DNA of 64,000 nt, taken from positions 64,045,581 to 64,109,580 of the forward strand of contig CM059576.1 of assembly GCA_030386875.1 (NCBI GenBank). Reading direction: 5' to 3'. Positions within the stretch are counted from its first letter, which is position 1. Each line of letters starts with the position of its first letter. This DNA is from Morinoia aosen. Lineage: Eukaryota; Arthropoda; Malacostraca; Amphipoda; Talitridae. The notes beneath the pieces are model-generated. The model was not told where the DNA came from. It worked only from the letters and a program-made list of their open reading frames with translations, and did no database searches. This document shows, one piece after another, positions 11,201 through 22,323 of this stretch. The position numbers were made by a program, and so were the translations under genes.

Positions 11201-12326
11201 CGAACCATTTTTTTTGTATTTTGTTCTTTTATCAAAAAATTTTTTTCTCATTTTTTCATTTTTTTTATAAGCGACTTATTTTTAACCTTATATTCTAATG
11301 TTCTTAATTGTACATTGGGCATGTTTTCTACGTTCCCTCTAGCTCTAGTAACTCTACCAGAAGGAGTATATTCCAACCTTGCTGGTGAAACACGAGGACT
11401 CTTAGTCTGCTCACTATCACTTGCTACAACACCTACTCTTGTATCACTGGCCATGTATCTTCTTTGCCACATTTCTCGCAGAACTTCATTGTTGGATCGT
11501 CTATAATTGGATGTCCCTTTCTGCATCTGTTTGGAGTGATCTCTAATTCTTTTCAGAATGATTAATTTTTCTTCTCCAATCTTGTCAATAGCTGTGAATC
11601 CTGTGAAGTCATTTGTAAATCCCGAAAAGTTACAACTCTCCTCCGAAGTTTTGCTTGCATATAGTTGATGAAAATCTTCAGCTTGTTTCTCCTCATCTGT
11701 TTCTGCTACCTTGTTTCCCTCTGGAGCTTCTTATTCTGAGCCATTAATTACCTTTTGTGGGTAACTCTCTTGACAACTCCAAGCTCTCTCAGACCAGATT
11801 AAAAAATTTTCTATCAATGAGCTATCCTGTGATTCGATATTACTACTTATCTTTAGAGAACTTGACTGAGGTGTTTTGCTTTTAATGCTGGATACTGGTT
11901 CATCCAATCCAAAATCAAAATTATCTGAAACCTTCCTAAACATAGGAGATGACATCCTATAATTAATGTCTTCTATTACATGGGAATCCATACTAATTTG
12001 TTGTAATACCTGGTCTTTGGTAGTTTCACTGCAAGCAAGTTCATTCAGATTTTCAGGAATTAAGTTGATTTTTACCCTTTTGGTCCTTTCCTATCTTTTC
12101 TTAAACCCTACCCTTTCTCTTGACTTAGAGACTTTGTTTTCAACCTTATCTACATCCTTGGTTCTACTCGTCAAGCTAGGGAAAGGAAGAACAGCTTCCT
12201 CCCTTGAATCGCTCGGATTACTACTGAAGGTTATATTCGGCCCATTTTGACTTGATCCAGACTCACCCTCACTGTCGGTTGTTACCCTCTGAGGTTCGTT
12301 TTCTTCATTGAAGATGACAAGTTCTC
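11201..12326 (-). CDS. Gypsy B pol tail downstream of integrase
   Basis: Low-complexity, charged protein sequence continues after the integrase: ENEPQRVTTDSEGESGSS, DSHVIEDINYRMSSPMFRK and near the end SPARLEYTPSGRVTRARGN. The last motif (SGRVTRAR) resembles the basic 'RxSxRxRKxP' ending that many Gypsy and BEL polyproteins carry. It may be a long C-terminal tail of Pol or the remnant of a third open reading frame; there is no signal peptide or transmembrane pattern that would suggest an envelope. It is broken like the rest of the element. Confidence 0.5.
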
Positions 12327-13626
12327 TTAAATAATCTGGCACTTTTCTCCATAGCTTAATTGTTTATAGTGTGCTTTAATAATGTTTCCTCCCTCTGTAT
12401 CATTCCTTTGCAGGTCATACGTCACACTATTAGACTGTACATTCATTATTCTGTATGGACCTTCATAGTGTCTAGATAGTTTGCTTGTGACCCTATTTCC
12501 TTTCTTTATAGTTTTCTTCAAGACAAGTTGACCTACACTAAATGGTGAGAACTTAGGGTGTCCTGCTTTCCATGTAGAAGTGGTGTTGCTATCAATAGGG
12601 ATATTGTAATCAGTAGGATGTGGTGCCTGTAACAAACACTGAGATGGGCTCATTCCTAATTGCGAATGTATGGTACTATTATGGACCAACAAGGCTTGTG
12701 ACAGTTGAGTGTCCCATGTACTAGGATTTTCTTTCACTAGTCCCTTTAGAAGTTGGATAATGGTCCGGTTGCACCTCTCCACACACCCATTTGATGATGC
12801 CTTGTATGGAGTGGAATAGATATGGGGAATATTATGTGATTCAAGGAGTGCATTAAATTCTGGGCCATTGTCTGTCAATACCCTGTTAGGTAAACGAGCC
12901 AATGCAGGAAACAAGTTTGAGTATGCAGAAGAATCTGTTTTTGCCTTTTTATTACTCAATGGTACAGCCGCTAACCATTTAGAGAAGTGATCAACCGCTA
13001 CCAGAACGATAGAGTTGTTCCGGTGGGACTTAGGTAATACCATTAAATCTACTGCAACTAGTTCAAATGGCAATGTCTTTATCTTAAGAGTAGGGGGAAT
13101 CACGTGCTGGCTACTGGTTTTGAAGAATTGGCAGTGCGGGCATGCAACACATATCTCTGGCAATCTTATCCAAGGCTGGATGCCAAAAGCTCCTCAAAAT
13201 AATGTAAACTAACTTGTGTCGGCCAATGTGGGCCAGTTGGGTGTGGACTTTAAGAACAATTTCGGTCATCAACACGAAGGGAACAAGGACTGAACAATAC
13301 CTGTCGGTGTCTCTCATAAGGAAATCAAGATGTACTCTAAGGCTTTTCTTGTGCCTCTTGAATTGATCTAGGGTTTTGTTTTTCCAGAGCTGAATATCCA
13401 AATTGGTGGCAATGTGTTCCTTCAGAGTACTTAATGTAAGATCATTATTTTGAATATCCACTAACTGTTCATTAGTTATAGTGAACTTTACCCTAGGTGT
13501 ATGATGATGGATTTCCTGAGTATGGGACTCAGCCCCGGAATGTTGCTCATGATCAGACAAGGGGTTCACACTATGATCGGAAGTATTTTCACAAGTTGCA
13601 TGTATATGGCCAAAAAAATCTGACAA
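12327..13626 (-). CDS. Gypsy B integrase
   Basis: An HHCC-type N-terminal zinc site (HTQLAHIGRHKL, later CMPALP/CVACPHCQF) leads into the catalytic core: AVDLMVLPKSH and VDHFSKWLAAVPLS (first acidic residue), LTDNGPEF (second), and SSNGCVERCNRTIIQLLKG (third, the glutamate). A C-terminal part follows with VGQLVLKKTIKKGNRVTSKL and LSRHYEGPYRI, the chromo/GPY-type module that helps choose the target. In the family the enzyme joins the DNA copy to the chromosome, giving the 4-5 bp duplication seen here. Fossil element part. Confidence 0.85.
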
Positions 13627-14062
13627 GTCTCATGAGATGGGTACCCTGTGCTAACTGCAAGGGACAGTTTTGCTGCTCTACTTCATTATCAATGTGTAAT
13701 TGTTTAGCATGGAAGTCTAGAATTATATGGTTCCTGGATAAGAAATTTGCTCCTAAAATGCAACAACACGGCATAGCTTTGGTCTCCACGACTGCAAAAG
13801 GGGTGCTCTCCATTACCTCTAGATCAAGTAATTTGGGCTTCAAATGTACAATCTTTAGGATTTCTGTCTGGTTTTGGCCTATTCCTCCCAACAGTTGATT
13901 CTCCCTATTCATCACACTAATGGCCAAAGCATCAGGGTTGATGAGGTCCAGAGCTGCTTTACTAAGTACACTAACCTGTGCACCAGTATCAATTATACAA
14001 CAGAAAGAGTGCTCTTTGATAGTAGCAATATATTTTCCTTTAAACTGTGTCCACAGATACAT
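13589..14062 (-). CDS. Gypsy B second aspartic-protease-like domain
   Basis: The minus strand encodes FCCIIDTGAQVSVLSKAAL, then QLLGGIGQNQTEIL and CCILGANFLSRNHIILDF. The DTG-plus-alpha/beta pattern and the ILGANFL block are those of a retropepsin. It lies between RNase H and integrase, whereas the usual protease of this element lies upstream of the reverse transcriptase (19590-19860). Two protease-like domains in one Gypsy polyprotein is not the usual layout. It may be an ancestral duplication in this lineage or the product of recombination between elements. Fossil, broken. Confidence 0.65.
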   Translation of the reverse strand: MYLWTQFKGKYIATIKEHSFCCIIDTGAQVSVLSKAALDLINPDALAISVMNRENQLLGGIGQNQTEILKIVHLKPKLLDLEVMESTPFAVVETKAMPCCCILGANFLSRNHIILDFHAKQLHIDNEVEQQNCPLQLAQGTHLMRLVRFFWPYTCNL

Positions 14063-14580
14063 TGAATGCTTGGGATAACCCTTCTGGATCAGGGTTGGTT
14101 TCTATGGGTTCCTGAAAATCTACATGAAGATCCACTGACATGGCTACTGATGACTGTATCAGGTTTATGTGTTTGTCTTGGACATGCTGCAGAATTCTCT
14201 TATTGGATGTTGTATTTAGGGCTATAACTGGATTATAGTGTACACCAGCCAAACATTGCAAGTGCAAGATTTTTGGTATTGGTGGCAACTCGTCTGATTT
14301 GAAGATAACCGGTGAAGACATCCCATGGTGTACCCAAACTTCCAATCTGAAAACATCACTAGCTGCTAAAAGAACCTCTTCACAAGGTAGTTCCCCTGAG
14401 TTTTTCATTAACTTCAGTTGCTTTCGTTTAGCTTTGTCAATTTTGATATTGAACTTCTCGGGATTATCTATCGAGTGTTGTACTAACTGCTCACGCAGGG
14501 CTTCGTGGTCCTCGGGTAAACTCATGTCAGATCCATCCATGTCCAAATCTGACAATAATAAAAATAATGCTATGAACAAG
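14063..14580 (-). CDS. Gypsy B OTU-like cysteine protease domain
   Basis: The minus strand encodes LPEDHEALREQLVQHSIDNP, NSGELPCEEVLLAASDVFRL, EVWVHHGMSSPVIFKSDELP and the terminal CLAGVHYNPV. The order (LRxxLVxxxxxNPExF helix, then ExxLLAASxxFRxxVxV strand, then HYN near the end) is that of OTU-family deubiquitinating proteases, which close with a catalytic HYN/HYD. It lies directly after RNase H and before the second protease-like domain. OTU domains are known in some viral and transposon polyproteins; its use here is unknown. Assignment rests on the pattern, not on a database search. Confidence 0.6.
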
Positions 14581-14591
14581 GAATTTCCTCC

Positions 14592-15120
14592 TCATTCCAC
14601 TTTCTCTACAACCTTTAAACCTTTCGGTAGTTCAGAAGTATTAGCCCAGTGCGACTGTTCGGCAACAGTAGGTCTCCCATGAATTACTCTAGAAAGAGCA
14701 TCAGCTGCTTCATTTTGTATTGACTGTATTCTAGGTCGGTACCTGATTGTAAAATCGTATTCTGCTAATTCAGTGATGGTACGCATCAGCCTAGAGTTTT
14801 CCCGCGACATGTTGTGTAAGTATAACAACGGCTTATGATCAGTGTAGAGTGTGAATTTGACCCCAAATAAGACTGCTCTGAAAGTTTTAATCCCAAACCG
14901 TAATGCTACCAGTTCCCTTTCAATGGTGGAATAGCGACGCTGAGCTTCCGAGAAAGTAGTAGAGGAATAAGCTATTGTTTTGTATTCTCCTTGTTGCATT
15001 TGCATTAAGCATGCTCCAGCCCTCGTGCCTGAGGCATCCACAAAAAGTTCCAGGTCCTCAGACTCTCCTGAATAGTCTGGGAAAGAAAGTTACTTCCTCA
15101 GCGAGTTTGCTTTTTAAGGC
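14592..15120 (-). CDS. Gypsy B RNase H
   Basis: Encodes MDASGTRAGACLMQ, IAYSSTTFSEAQRRYSTIE, RELVALRFGIKTFRAVLFG, FTLYTDHKPLLYL and NEAADALSRV, the five landmarks of Gypsy RNase H (acidic residues in DASG, E of IERE, D of TDHKPL, and D of ADALSR). In the family it degrades the RNA strand of the RNA-DNA hybrid. It follows the reverse transcriptase and precedes the OTU-like domain. Fossil. Confidence 0.85.
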
Positions 15121-18100
15121 CTAAAATGCAGCGTCCATTTCCGGAGTCCAGTGAAGCATTTTCCTTTTGGGTCCTGTTAATTCAGTTAGAGGTTTTGCAA
15201 TGACAGAACATTGACTTACAAACTTCCTTTGGAAATTGACTAAACCTAAAAATTGCCTGAGCTGTGTAACATTAGATGGTTTTGGAAAGTTTAGTGCCTT
15301 TTCTATGAACTCTGGGGATTTCTGAATTCCATTGCAGCTGACTAAATGACCCAAAAATGAAACGCTCTTCTTGAAAAATTCACACTTGTCGACTTTGATC
15401 TTGATGCCGTTATTCATTAACCCATTAGGCCCGAAGGTTCAAAACTTGACAAAACTTGATGAAATTTTGTGCACAACATACACATCAGGCGTTTAGTAAA
15501 TCCTCAAAGTTTCATAGAAAAAATCCGAGTGGTTCTTGAGAAATCGATTGTTTTACTCATAAAACCGTCGGCAATACGAGGGTTAAAATGATACAAGATC
15601 AGAGACTTCAATGTAGTATGTAAACTTCAGTTGTAAATGAAACGTAAATAGATCACATTTGAGGGTTCATGTTTCTATGAGCTCCTAATCTCCTTTTTAA
15701 CAAAATAATAATAGGATAAGCCAAATAAGATCAAAGAGTTTGTCCGTACCTATGTTTTACATAGTTATTTGGTTGTATGGTATTTCTTGAAGCACTTTGG
15801 GTGGAGACCTACATTGCACTTCTCACACTCAAACTTTGTATTGCTGTTGCACTCTCTGCACCTTCTTTGCCTCTCAATTAGCACAATCCAGTGATTCTTG
15901 CCATCAAATCTTGCAACATCTGACAGACGGGAAGTAGATGGGCGTGACCCTGATATGCGGGGAGTACCATATGACTTACAATAGAATAGCACTACATGCT
16001 CTATGAAATTATAGTTCGTTGTTCCAGGAAAAGATCTTTTCATGAGTGAGCAAGCATTGTTTACAGTACAGCTTAGCATGTGAGAAAAGATTGGCCACCA
16101 CCACTTGCGTTGACGCATTTTGATCCTGTAAGTACTGCAGTGTTGGTCCATTTGGTCGACAAATCCCATGAACTTATTGTAATTTTGGATGCACGCTGGT
16201 TGTGGGACATCGCAATATTTTTTTTCTTCTTTTACCCACCTGCTGGTTGTCTTCATTTCAGTTGAATCATAGTTTGACAATAAAATAACGTCCTTATTAT
16301 CTCTCCATTTCATGAGCATTACGTCACCACTCACCCTGTGGTCAGCTGTACCTCTTGTAACATGTTTTGGCATCTTTTCGCTCGCAATAGGACATCTGTC
16401 GGTTCTGTTGGGACGGCAAGTACCAGAAGCTTGGATCCCCTTTTCAGCAAGATATTCCATGAGAGTAACACTCGTGAAATAGTTGTCAAAAAATAATTTG
16501 TGACCTCTGGCACTTTGAACTTCTGCTTTCTTGATCAAATTTACCACAACATTGCCGCCCAAGCCAACATTTGGAACTTCATTATAGTCCTTCGTGCTCT
16601 GTTTGCCCATGTACAAATCAAAAGCGTGCAGGTAACCATATTTTGAGCACAGTGCCCACATCTTGAAACCAAAGCGAATGGGTTTCCCTTTGATGAACTG
16701 TTTTGCATAGTGCTTTCCAAAATATGGAATCATACTCTCATCAATAGATAAATATTCTTGAAGGGTTCCGTGATACTTGAAAGTATTAGAGAGATGATTG
16801 AAAAGCGGTCGTAACTTGTATGCACGATCATCTGACTGCACAGTGTTATCTGCAAAGTGTAAATTGTGCAATATGTCAAGAAATCTATCTCGCCTAATAG
16901 AATTTGCCAATATGTGAGGAACGTGATCTTCAGAGGTCCAGTACTTTTTCTTGTTTGGGACTGAGCAGATGGATGAAAGCAATAGCCCAGCATGCAGGAG
17001 CTTTACTTCTTCTGGAGTCACATTCAGTGTCTTGTTATGTTGCAGGGCATACAAATTACTTTGTTCACAAACATGGTCGAGGAATTGCTCACTGAAAAAG
17101 AGCTCAAAGTACTTTACTGGGTCATTAGCTTGAGCAGCTTCTGGTGATGTCTCCTCAAGAATACATGCTGATGAAATTGATTCCCGGTTTTTCTTCACCC
17201 AGCGCCTCTGAGACTTCTTTTTCATCTTTATAGGAGGCTCCTCTTCATTTTCGCTGTCTTCTTCCTCAACTTGAATATGAGCAGGTGCCTCCAACACTTG
17301 CCGTTTCAGTCGTCTACTTTGAGCCTCATTTTCCTCGTCTGAACGGTCACTATCTCCATCAGACATTGCTCCAGGTTCAGGGAGACCCATGATGACATCT
17401 CCTGCCTTATCGAGATCTTCCAGTAATGCTAGGGTTTCATCGGTAGTCAGCCTGGAAGCAAAAAATGACGAGTCACGAATTGGGAAAAATAGACTTTATA
17501 GCTATTTCATACTTATGCAAACACTTTAATTTATTATTTAGTTACAATTTCTTTTGATCATTGAACCATAAAAACAAGGGAAATATTATGGTGAACAAAG
17601 CAGTGTTGCTGGTATCGCAGTATCCCTTGACACTAACTAAAGAAAACATTGGGAAGAAAACTTGAGCCCGGAGTGCCGAGCGTTTTACGTATCAAACTAC
17701 GAATTTGTAAGCACTGTTATTTGAAAACTAGAGAGACTTTATTCTTTATTTTAGGTTATTTGAAATGTGTACACATTAAAGATAATATTTAAATACCTTT
17801 ACTCACCATTTCTTCCTTGGATGAGAAGCAACAGAGGATATTCCGGGAACACTCGCGGTTGCCTGTGACCTCTTAGACATGATGTAAACAAATGACGTCG
17901 TTGTGAACTTATTTTACGCGCCACTGTAACGAAACTGGTTCAGAACACGTATCAATGCCCCAACATCTAAACTTAATTTGTTTTAGCTAATTTCTTGATT
18001 GTATATATGAATAATAGTCGATTTTATTGAAGTTTTACCTATCAAACGGTCGGCCCTAATGGTTAACATGGATAGGTGTTCTTCAAATGATTTACTCATG

Positions 18101-19110
18101 ATTAAGATGTCATCAATGTAAATAAATATATTTTTGAAGCATAAATCTGACAGAATTTCTTGCATATTTCTCTGAAATTGGATTCCACTATTGAGGCCAA
18201 AACTTAATCTTTTATACTGGTACTGATTATAGGTTGTGCTAAACGCGGTATATTACCAACTATCTTCATCAATAGGGACTTTATAGCAAGGAGGTTTAAG
18301 AATGGAGGCGGCATCAGCGCTCTAAAGTGAAGCCAATTTTCGGTAGCTGTAGGGTATACGGGCACACACATGGAGATGGGGCTCAGTGCGTGTCAGACAC
18401 TCAGCGTGACAGGGCGCCGCTATCCACGCTGCGGTCAAGGACGAGTTTCCTCAATATGAGTTTCTTTATCATTCAGCGAGGACGCAATTGAAATATATGC
18501 CAAAGAAAAAAACGTATAGCACAGAGTAGCGCAAGTCTGCCATTTAACAGCGCGGTCTTCAGTCGCTGATGATGGAGGTGGTGCTACCCCTCCACTGCAA
18601 CACCACCTCCACACTGGGACCCAATGCCGGGTGGGCGGGGCTTGGGTCGGCAAAAGTGGCTTCACGCGCTTGACTGGCAAAAGATAGCGATGCCGGTTCC
18701 ATGTATCCAACTTCCTTGCTTTATAGTACCCTTTAATAAAATCAAGCTTTGTGAAAAATTGAACTTGATGTGCACTGTAAATTGAGTTGGTTAAATTTGG
18801 CATTGGGAACTTTTCAGGTTTTGTTACGCTGTTTAGTTTCCTATAATCTATGCATAGTCTTAACTATCCATCTGGTTTCCTAATGGGTACCACCGGTGAT
18901 GACCATGACGATCGGCTGTCTTCAATTATATCCAAGGCCTTCAGTTCTTGGCATTGCCTTTCAATTTCTTGGTTTACTGGGTCAGCAAACCGTCTGGGTT
19001 TCTGCCATATGGGCGTGTTACTAGTAAGCTCTATCTTATGGGGTTTAACGTGTGCCTTACCAATATCACCTGCATTCTTACTTAGTGCTGCTTCAACCTT
19101 TTTCAACATG
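15121..19110 (-). CDS. Gypsy B reverse transcriptase region, split by two transposons
   Basis: Pieces in order on the minus strand: SRSSWSSPVVPIRKPDG (about 18864-18920), FTKLDFIKGYYK (near 18730), IFIYIDDILIMSKSFEEHLS (about 18070-18140, the catalytic YIDD), and after the piggyBac insertion GIKIKVDKCEFFKKSVSFLG and RQFLGLVNFQRKFV (15180-15417). A hAT-type MITE lies at 18287-18718 and a piggyBac element at 15421-18062. The span is a fossil; only the nesting is described here. Confidence 0.8.
15765..17451 (-). CDS. piggyBac transposase, main exon (exon 2)
   Basis: Encodes the cut-and-paste transposase that acts in the nucleus on TTAA targets. After the first base of a split codon and 20 residues (LTTDETLALLEDLDKAGDVI), the long frame gives 541 more residues. 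The acidic N-terminal part is followed by the DDE core: LSIDESMIPYFGKH (first D), HKLFFDNYFTSV (second D), FMGFVDQMDQHCSTYRIK (third D plus the conserved following D). The C-terminus is the cysteine-rich zinc domain CRECNSNTKFECEKC, then GLHPKCFKKYH, which binds the transposon end. With exon 1 the protein is 586 residues; the classical piggyBac enzyme has 594. The acceptor is TTTGCTTCCAG just before 17451. No stop or frameshift is seen, so it may be active. Confidence 0.93.
17807..17880 (-). CDS. piggyBac transposase, exon 1
   Basis: A 74-bp exon too short for simple frame scans. ATG at 17880 opens MSKRSQATASVPGISSVASH, PRKK and two bases of a tryptophan codon; the donor AAATG|GTGAGTAAAG follows. 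The split codon (TG + G) joins in frame with the main exon at 17451, across a 355-bp intron. The joined sequence KKWLTTDETLALLED matches the usual piggyBac start, where a basic stretch precedes a 'LTDEEALELL' helix. No in-frame stop interrupts either exon. The splice is inferred from consensus sites and frame, not from transcripts. Confidence 0.85.
18287..18718. mobile_element. hAT-type MITE (432 bp) nested in Gypsy B
   Basis: Flanked by an exact 8-bp duplication CTTTATAG (18279-18286 and 18719-18726), the size made by hAT transposases. The ends are imperfect inverted repeats, CAAGGAGGTTTAAGAATGG on the left and CAAGGAAGTTGGATACATGG read inward from the right, both followed by CGGCATC. It is GC-richer than its host element and encodes nothing recognisable. 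It lies in the reverse transcriptase region of Gypsy B. Confidence 0.88.
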
Positions 19111-19589
19111 TTAAAAACTTCTTTTCAGCTGCCTGCAGCGTTTCACCTATGTTTTATTCTTCTCTCATTTTTTGTACAGTCCATCCTGATGTTTCTGGTT
19201 TGTCTTCCAGTTCCACAATGGTACTAGCATAACCTAATAAATCTCCTTTTTTAATCCTTTTGCATTTTATGGGACCTCTCTGTTGGACTATGACTGTCTG
19301 CTTTTCACTTTTCATGGATAAAATTCCATCCATTCCAGTGATGTTTTTATTCTTCATTTTTCCATTATAGTAATAGTCAGAGTTGGTACAAGTCTCACTC
19401 TGGCTTATTAAATTGACCCCTACTTGAACTTCAGCTGATTGACTTAGACAAGTAAGAGTTTCTGCTGCATGGACAGGAACAGATTCATGGATTATTAGCC
19501 TAGGTTTTGCCTTATCTCCTAAATATATGTCAACTCGAGCATTTTCTTTGGTCATCTTTGAAATCATTTTTATATTCAAATTTATTATG

Positions 19590-19870
19590 AGCCTTTATTC
19601 AATCATAAATGGAGTCCCCAGTATCATAGGATGATTTATGGCATTGTCTGGCACCACCCTGAAGGTAGTCCTACTAGCACTGATGTTGTAATAAGAAAAA
19701 CTGAGGTTTGTGGCTCCGAGTGTTGTCACGTTGACCATCCCCAACACCTGAAGAACTAATGGACTGTTATGATCAGTTGGTAGATGCAATTGGTCGACCA
19801 GTGACTTCTTGATGATGTTGGTGGCAGCTCCGGTGTCAATTAGAGCTCTATTTCCTTTCCTCCAGCTTGA
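19590..19870 (-). CDS. Gypsy B aspartic protease (usual position)
   Basis: The minus strand encodes an ALIDTGAATNIIKKS-type active-site loop near 19830, then GMVNVTTLGATNLSFSYYNI and HPMILGTPFMIE, the closing ILGxPF block of retropepsins. In the family it cleaves the Gag-Pol polyprotein. It lies between the Gag zinc knuckles and the reverse transcriptase. The region between (19154-19590) continues with linker-type sequence (VDIYLGDKAKPRLIIHESVP). Fossil, broken. Confidence 0.75.
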
Positions 19871-20209
19871 ACTTCTATGATTAACAATTTGTTTGGTTCT
19901 AATACCGCTAGATTAATCAAAGTATCCTTGTTATCTTCAACTGCAGAAGGCTTGGCATCCTCCGTCTTATTCTTGGATGTTTCCTTTCTATCTGAGACTA
20001 AAGGTATGTTAGACGGATTCCTTTTCGTGGGAGTCTTCTTTACTTTTGTTGAAGTGCCTTGCGTTGTCGTCTGTGCTTCGGAAAAACATTCAGTGGGTTC
20101 CTCCTCGTCGTCCTCATCCTCTATTCTCAGGCACTCATGGCTGTTCCATGTTGTGTAGGGTGAGAACAGAGTGTAGGGGTATTTTGTGGCTGCTGGTGAC
20201 CCCCTTTCT

Positions 20210-21877
20210 CTACCAGAGCCCATCAGTTTGACGCCCTGTTACACAGGTTGTCATCACGTAGACACGATGTGGTTGATAAGCCTGTGGGCGAAAATTTGCC
20301 ATGTTTTCTTGGTTTGGGCCTCTCGCATGATTTCCTTGGTTTTGATATGGAGTTCTAGGTGAATGTTGAGATTGTGATCTTGGGTGTAATCTCGCTTGTC
20401 TCTGGTTGCAATCCCTGAAATAATGGCCTTGTTTGCCACATGTATAGCAAGAATTAGTCTTGGTTCTGCATTCTCCAGCACCATGACCATATCTGTTGCA
20501 GAAGGTGCAAGTTATGTTGCGAGAAGCTAACCTAGTTGGTGGTCTCATGTTGAACGTCCTTCTTGGTCCGGTATTACCTACTGAATTATCGTAGTGGAAA
20601 GATGCTGGTGCTGGTCTTGAGAAACCTGCAGGTGCCCTTACCGTATTTATCTGTCGGCCTGAAGAATTAATTTTGTCTTGAGTAGGATACCTTCCCCAGT
20701 TAGGATAGGTGGAGTTTGCTCCACTTGAAGCTCCAATCCTCTGATCACCCTGTGTGGCAGCATCCTTGTATAGTTTCCTTTGTCCAACGCTGATGGTTAT
20801 TTCTTCACAGTTTTCTGGTTCTTCGTGCCCATCGCTTCCTGATTTCTTTTCACTCTCCACTTCCACATCCTTGAATCTGGCGACCTTCTGGATTGAAGAT
20901 CATTTGACTTTCTTGTTATGAATTTTGTCGCTTATCATCCGAGTTGAGATTATTCTCTTCAAGTCTTTGGGAATGGTCTGCAGGAACTTATCTCTCAGAA
21001 TGGAGCTTGATTGGACTCCATGCTTAGGGTACGCAACCTTGAACAGTCTTTCGATTCGGCTGCTGTAGAGATAGAGAGGTTCCCCTTTTCCATGTTTGAT
21101 TTTGTTGAAGTCCTCTCGGTGTTTCTTTTTCCGTAATGCTGCCATGTCCTTGTACCATTTTATTAATTTATGTTTAACTGTCCGATAGTTATCTCCTACA
21201 TCTCTCAAAGACCTGAATGCAATGAGGACTTGTCCACTAAGGTGCTTTTCCAGCTCACCCAACCAGAAGCTGCTGTCCCCTTTGTAGTTTTCCTCGCAAT
21301 ATCGTTCAAATTTCTTCAGATAAGTCTCTAGGCTTTGTCCTGACTTCTCATCAAATTTCTCTTGTTGTGGAATTCTCCTGTTGTCAAACTTTTCCATCAG
21401 CTTCATCAGGGTTTTGAGTTCGGTTGACTGCATGGCTGGGATTGGTTCCTGTTTGCGTCTGCTCCTGGCTGAAGAATTGGAGCTCAGGTCTTGCGATTCT
21501 GAACTACTTGTGGACCTATCTGAACTGGAGCTTGCTTCTGAAGAAGATGACTTGGTTCTTGGAAGCTTGGTTGGCCTACGTACTTTGGGTATCGCTCCTT
21601 GCCCAGCGACCCCTACATTTGGAAGTTTCTGTTCATTTTCACCATCTATTTGAATCCGTTGGAAATTTTTCTTAAGTTCAACTAACATCTATTTAGATGA
21701 ATTGGACATTAGTGAAGTGTTCATTTGTTCTAGGTTGGCTAATAATTTGTTCATGTACACACAATTTTGAGCAATGAGGTTCTCTTCTTGTTCTGAAATG
21801 TTTGAGATTTCCTTGCCAGCTCCATCACTGACCAAAGGTGCCTCCCTTTTCTCCCCAGAATTCCCCTGCTCCGCCAT
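20210..21877 (-). CDS. Gypsy B Gag region with two zinc knuckles
   Basis: Begins MAEQGNSGEKREAPLVSDGA on the minus strand, followed by a serine-rich acidic stretch and a retrotransposon-gag helical core (ETYLKKFERYCEENYKGDSS, LIKWYKDMAALRKKKHREDF). Near the end are two knuckles, CTFCNRYGHGAGEC and CYTCGKQGHYFRDC, followed by a Gln/Pro/Arg-rich tail. Gag forms the particle and packs the RNA. The first methionine lies about 420 bp inside the 5' LTR, after the primer site, as expected. Fossil, broken. Confidence 0.8.
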
Positions 21878-22296
21878 CTCGACACCCTACTGCCAGAAGA
21901 GAAGACCTCCAAAAAATTAACTATTGACATTCAAGCCCACATCCTATGCCAAAAAATACCTTTTCTCACATTGGTTTGACTTACTTCTGCCCACAGGAAC
22001 AGTGTAACAGCTCGGCAAGTCTAAAGAAAATTCCTTGAGCCTTAGCTGCAAACCAACCATGAACTAAAAGTGATGAGTGGCTAGGACACACAGTAAACAC
22101 ATATGAAATAAATAACATCCTATCCTAAGTCCACATCCTGGTTATCTAATTGAGACACCTTGAGACATAATTATATGATTTAAGTTAAGGATGAATAGCA
22201 AGTTGATGGTCGGCTAAAATGAAATAATGGATTGAAATATTTAATCTAATTTGCAATTTCAAAATCCAGGGTTATCCTGGGCTATCATCCTAGTAT

Positions 22297-22314
22297 ATCC
22301 TGGTCACGGCACCA
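22297..22314 (-). other. Primer-binding site of Gypsy B
   Basis: On the plus strand ATCCTGGTCACGGCACCA ends in CCA, like the 3' end of a tRNA, nine bases from the LTR. The minus strand is therefore a primer-binding site. I could not assign the tRNA with confidence. Confidence 0.65.
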
Positions 22315-22323
22315 AAAACACAA

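Larger units (their letters stand above)
15421..18062 (-). mobile_element. piggyBac DNA transposon, apparently complete
   Basis: Flanked by the TTAA duplication on both sides (15417-15420 and 18063-18066), the hallmark of piggyBac. The termini match as inverted repeats: CCCATTAGGCCCGA on the left and CCATTAGGGCCGA read inward from the right. Length 2,642 bp is typical. It holds one two-exon transposase gene on the minus strand that is open from start to stop. It sits inside the reverse transcriptase region of Gypsy B, so it arrived after that element. Intact coding sequence and clean ends suggest a recent insertion. Confidence 0.93.

Noticed and set aside
11201-12326. Envelope gene in Gypsy B
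   Set aside because: No signal peptide, cysteine pattern, cleavage site or membrane segment could be seen; charged low-complexity sequence instead.
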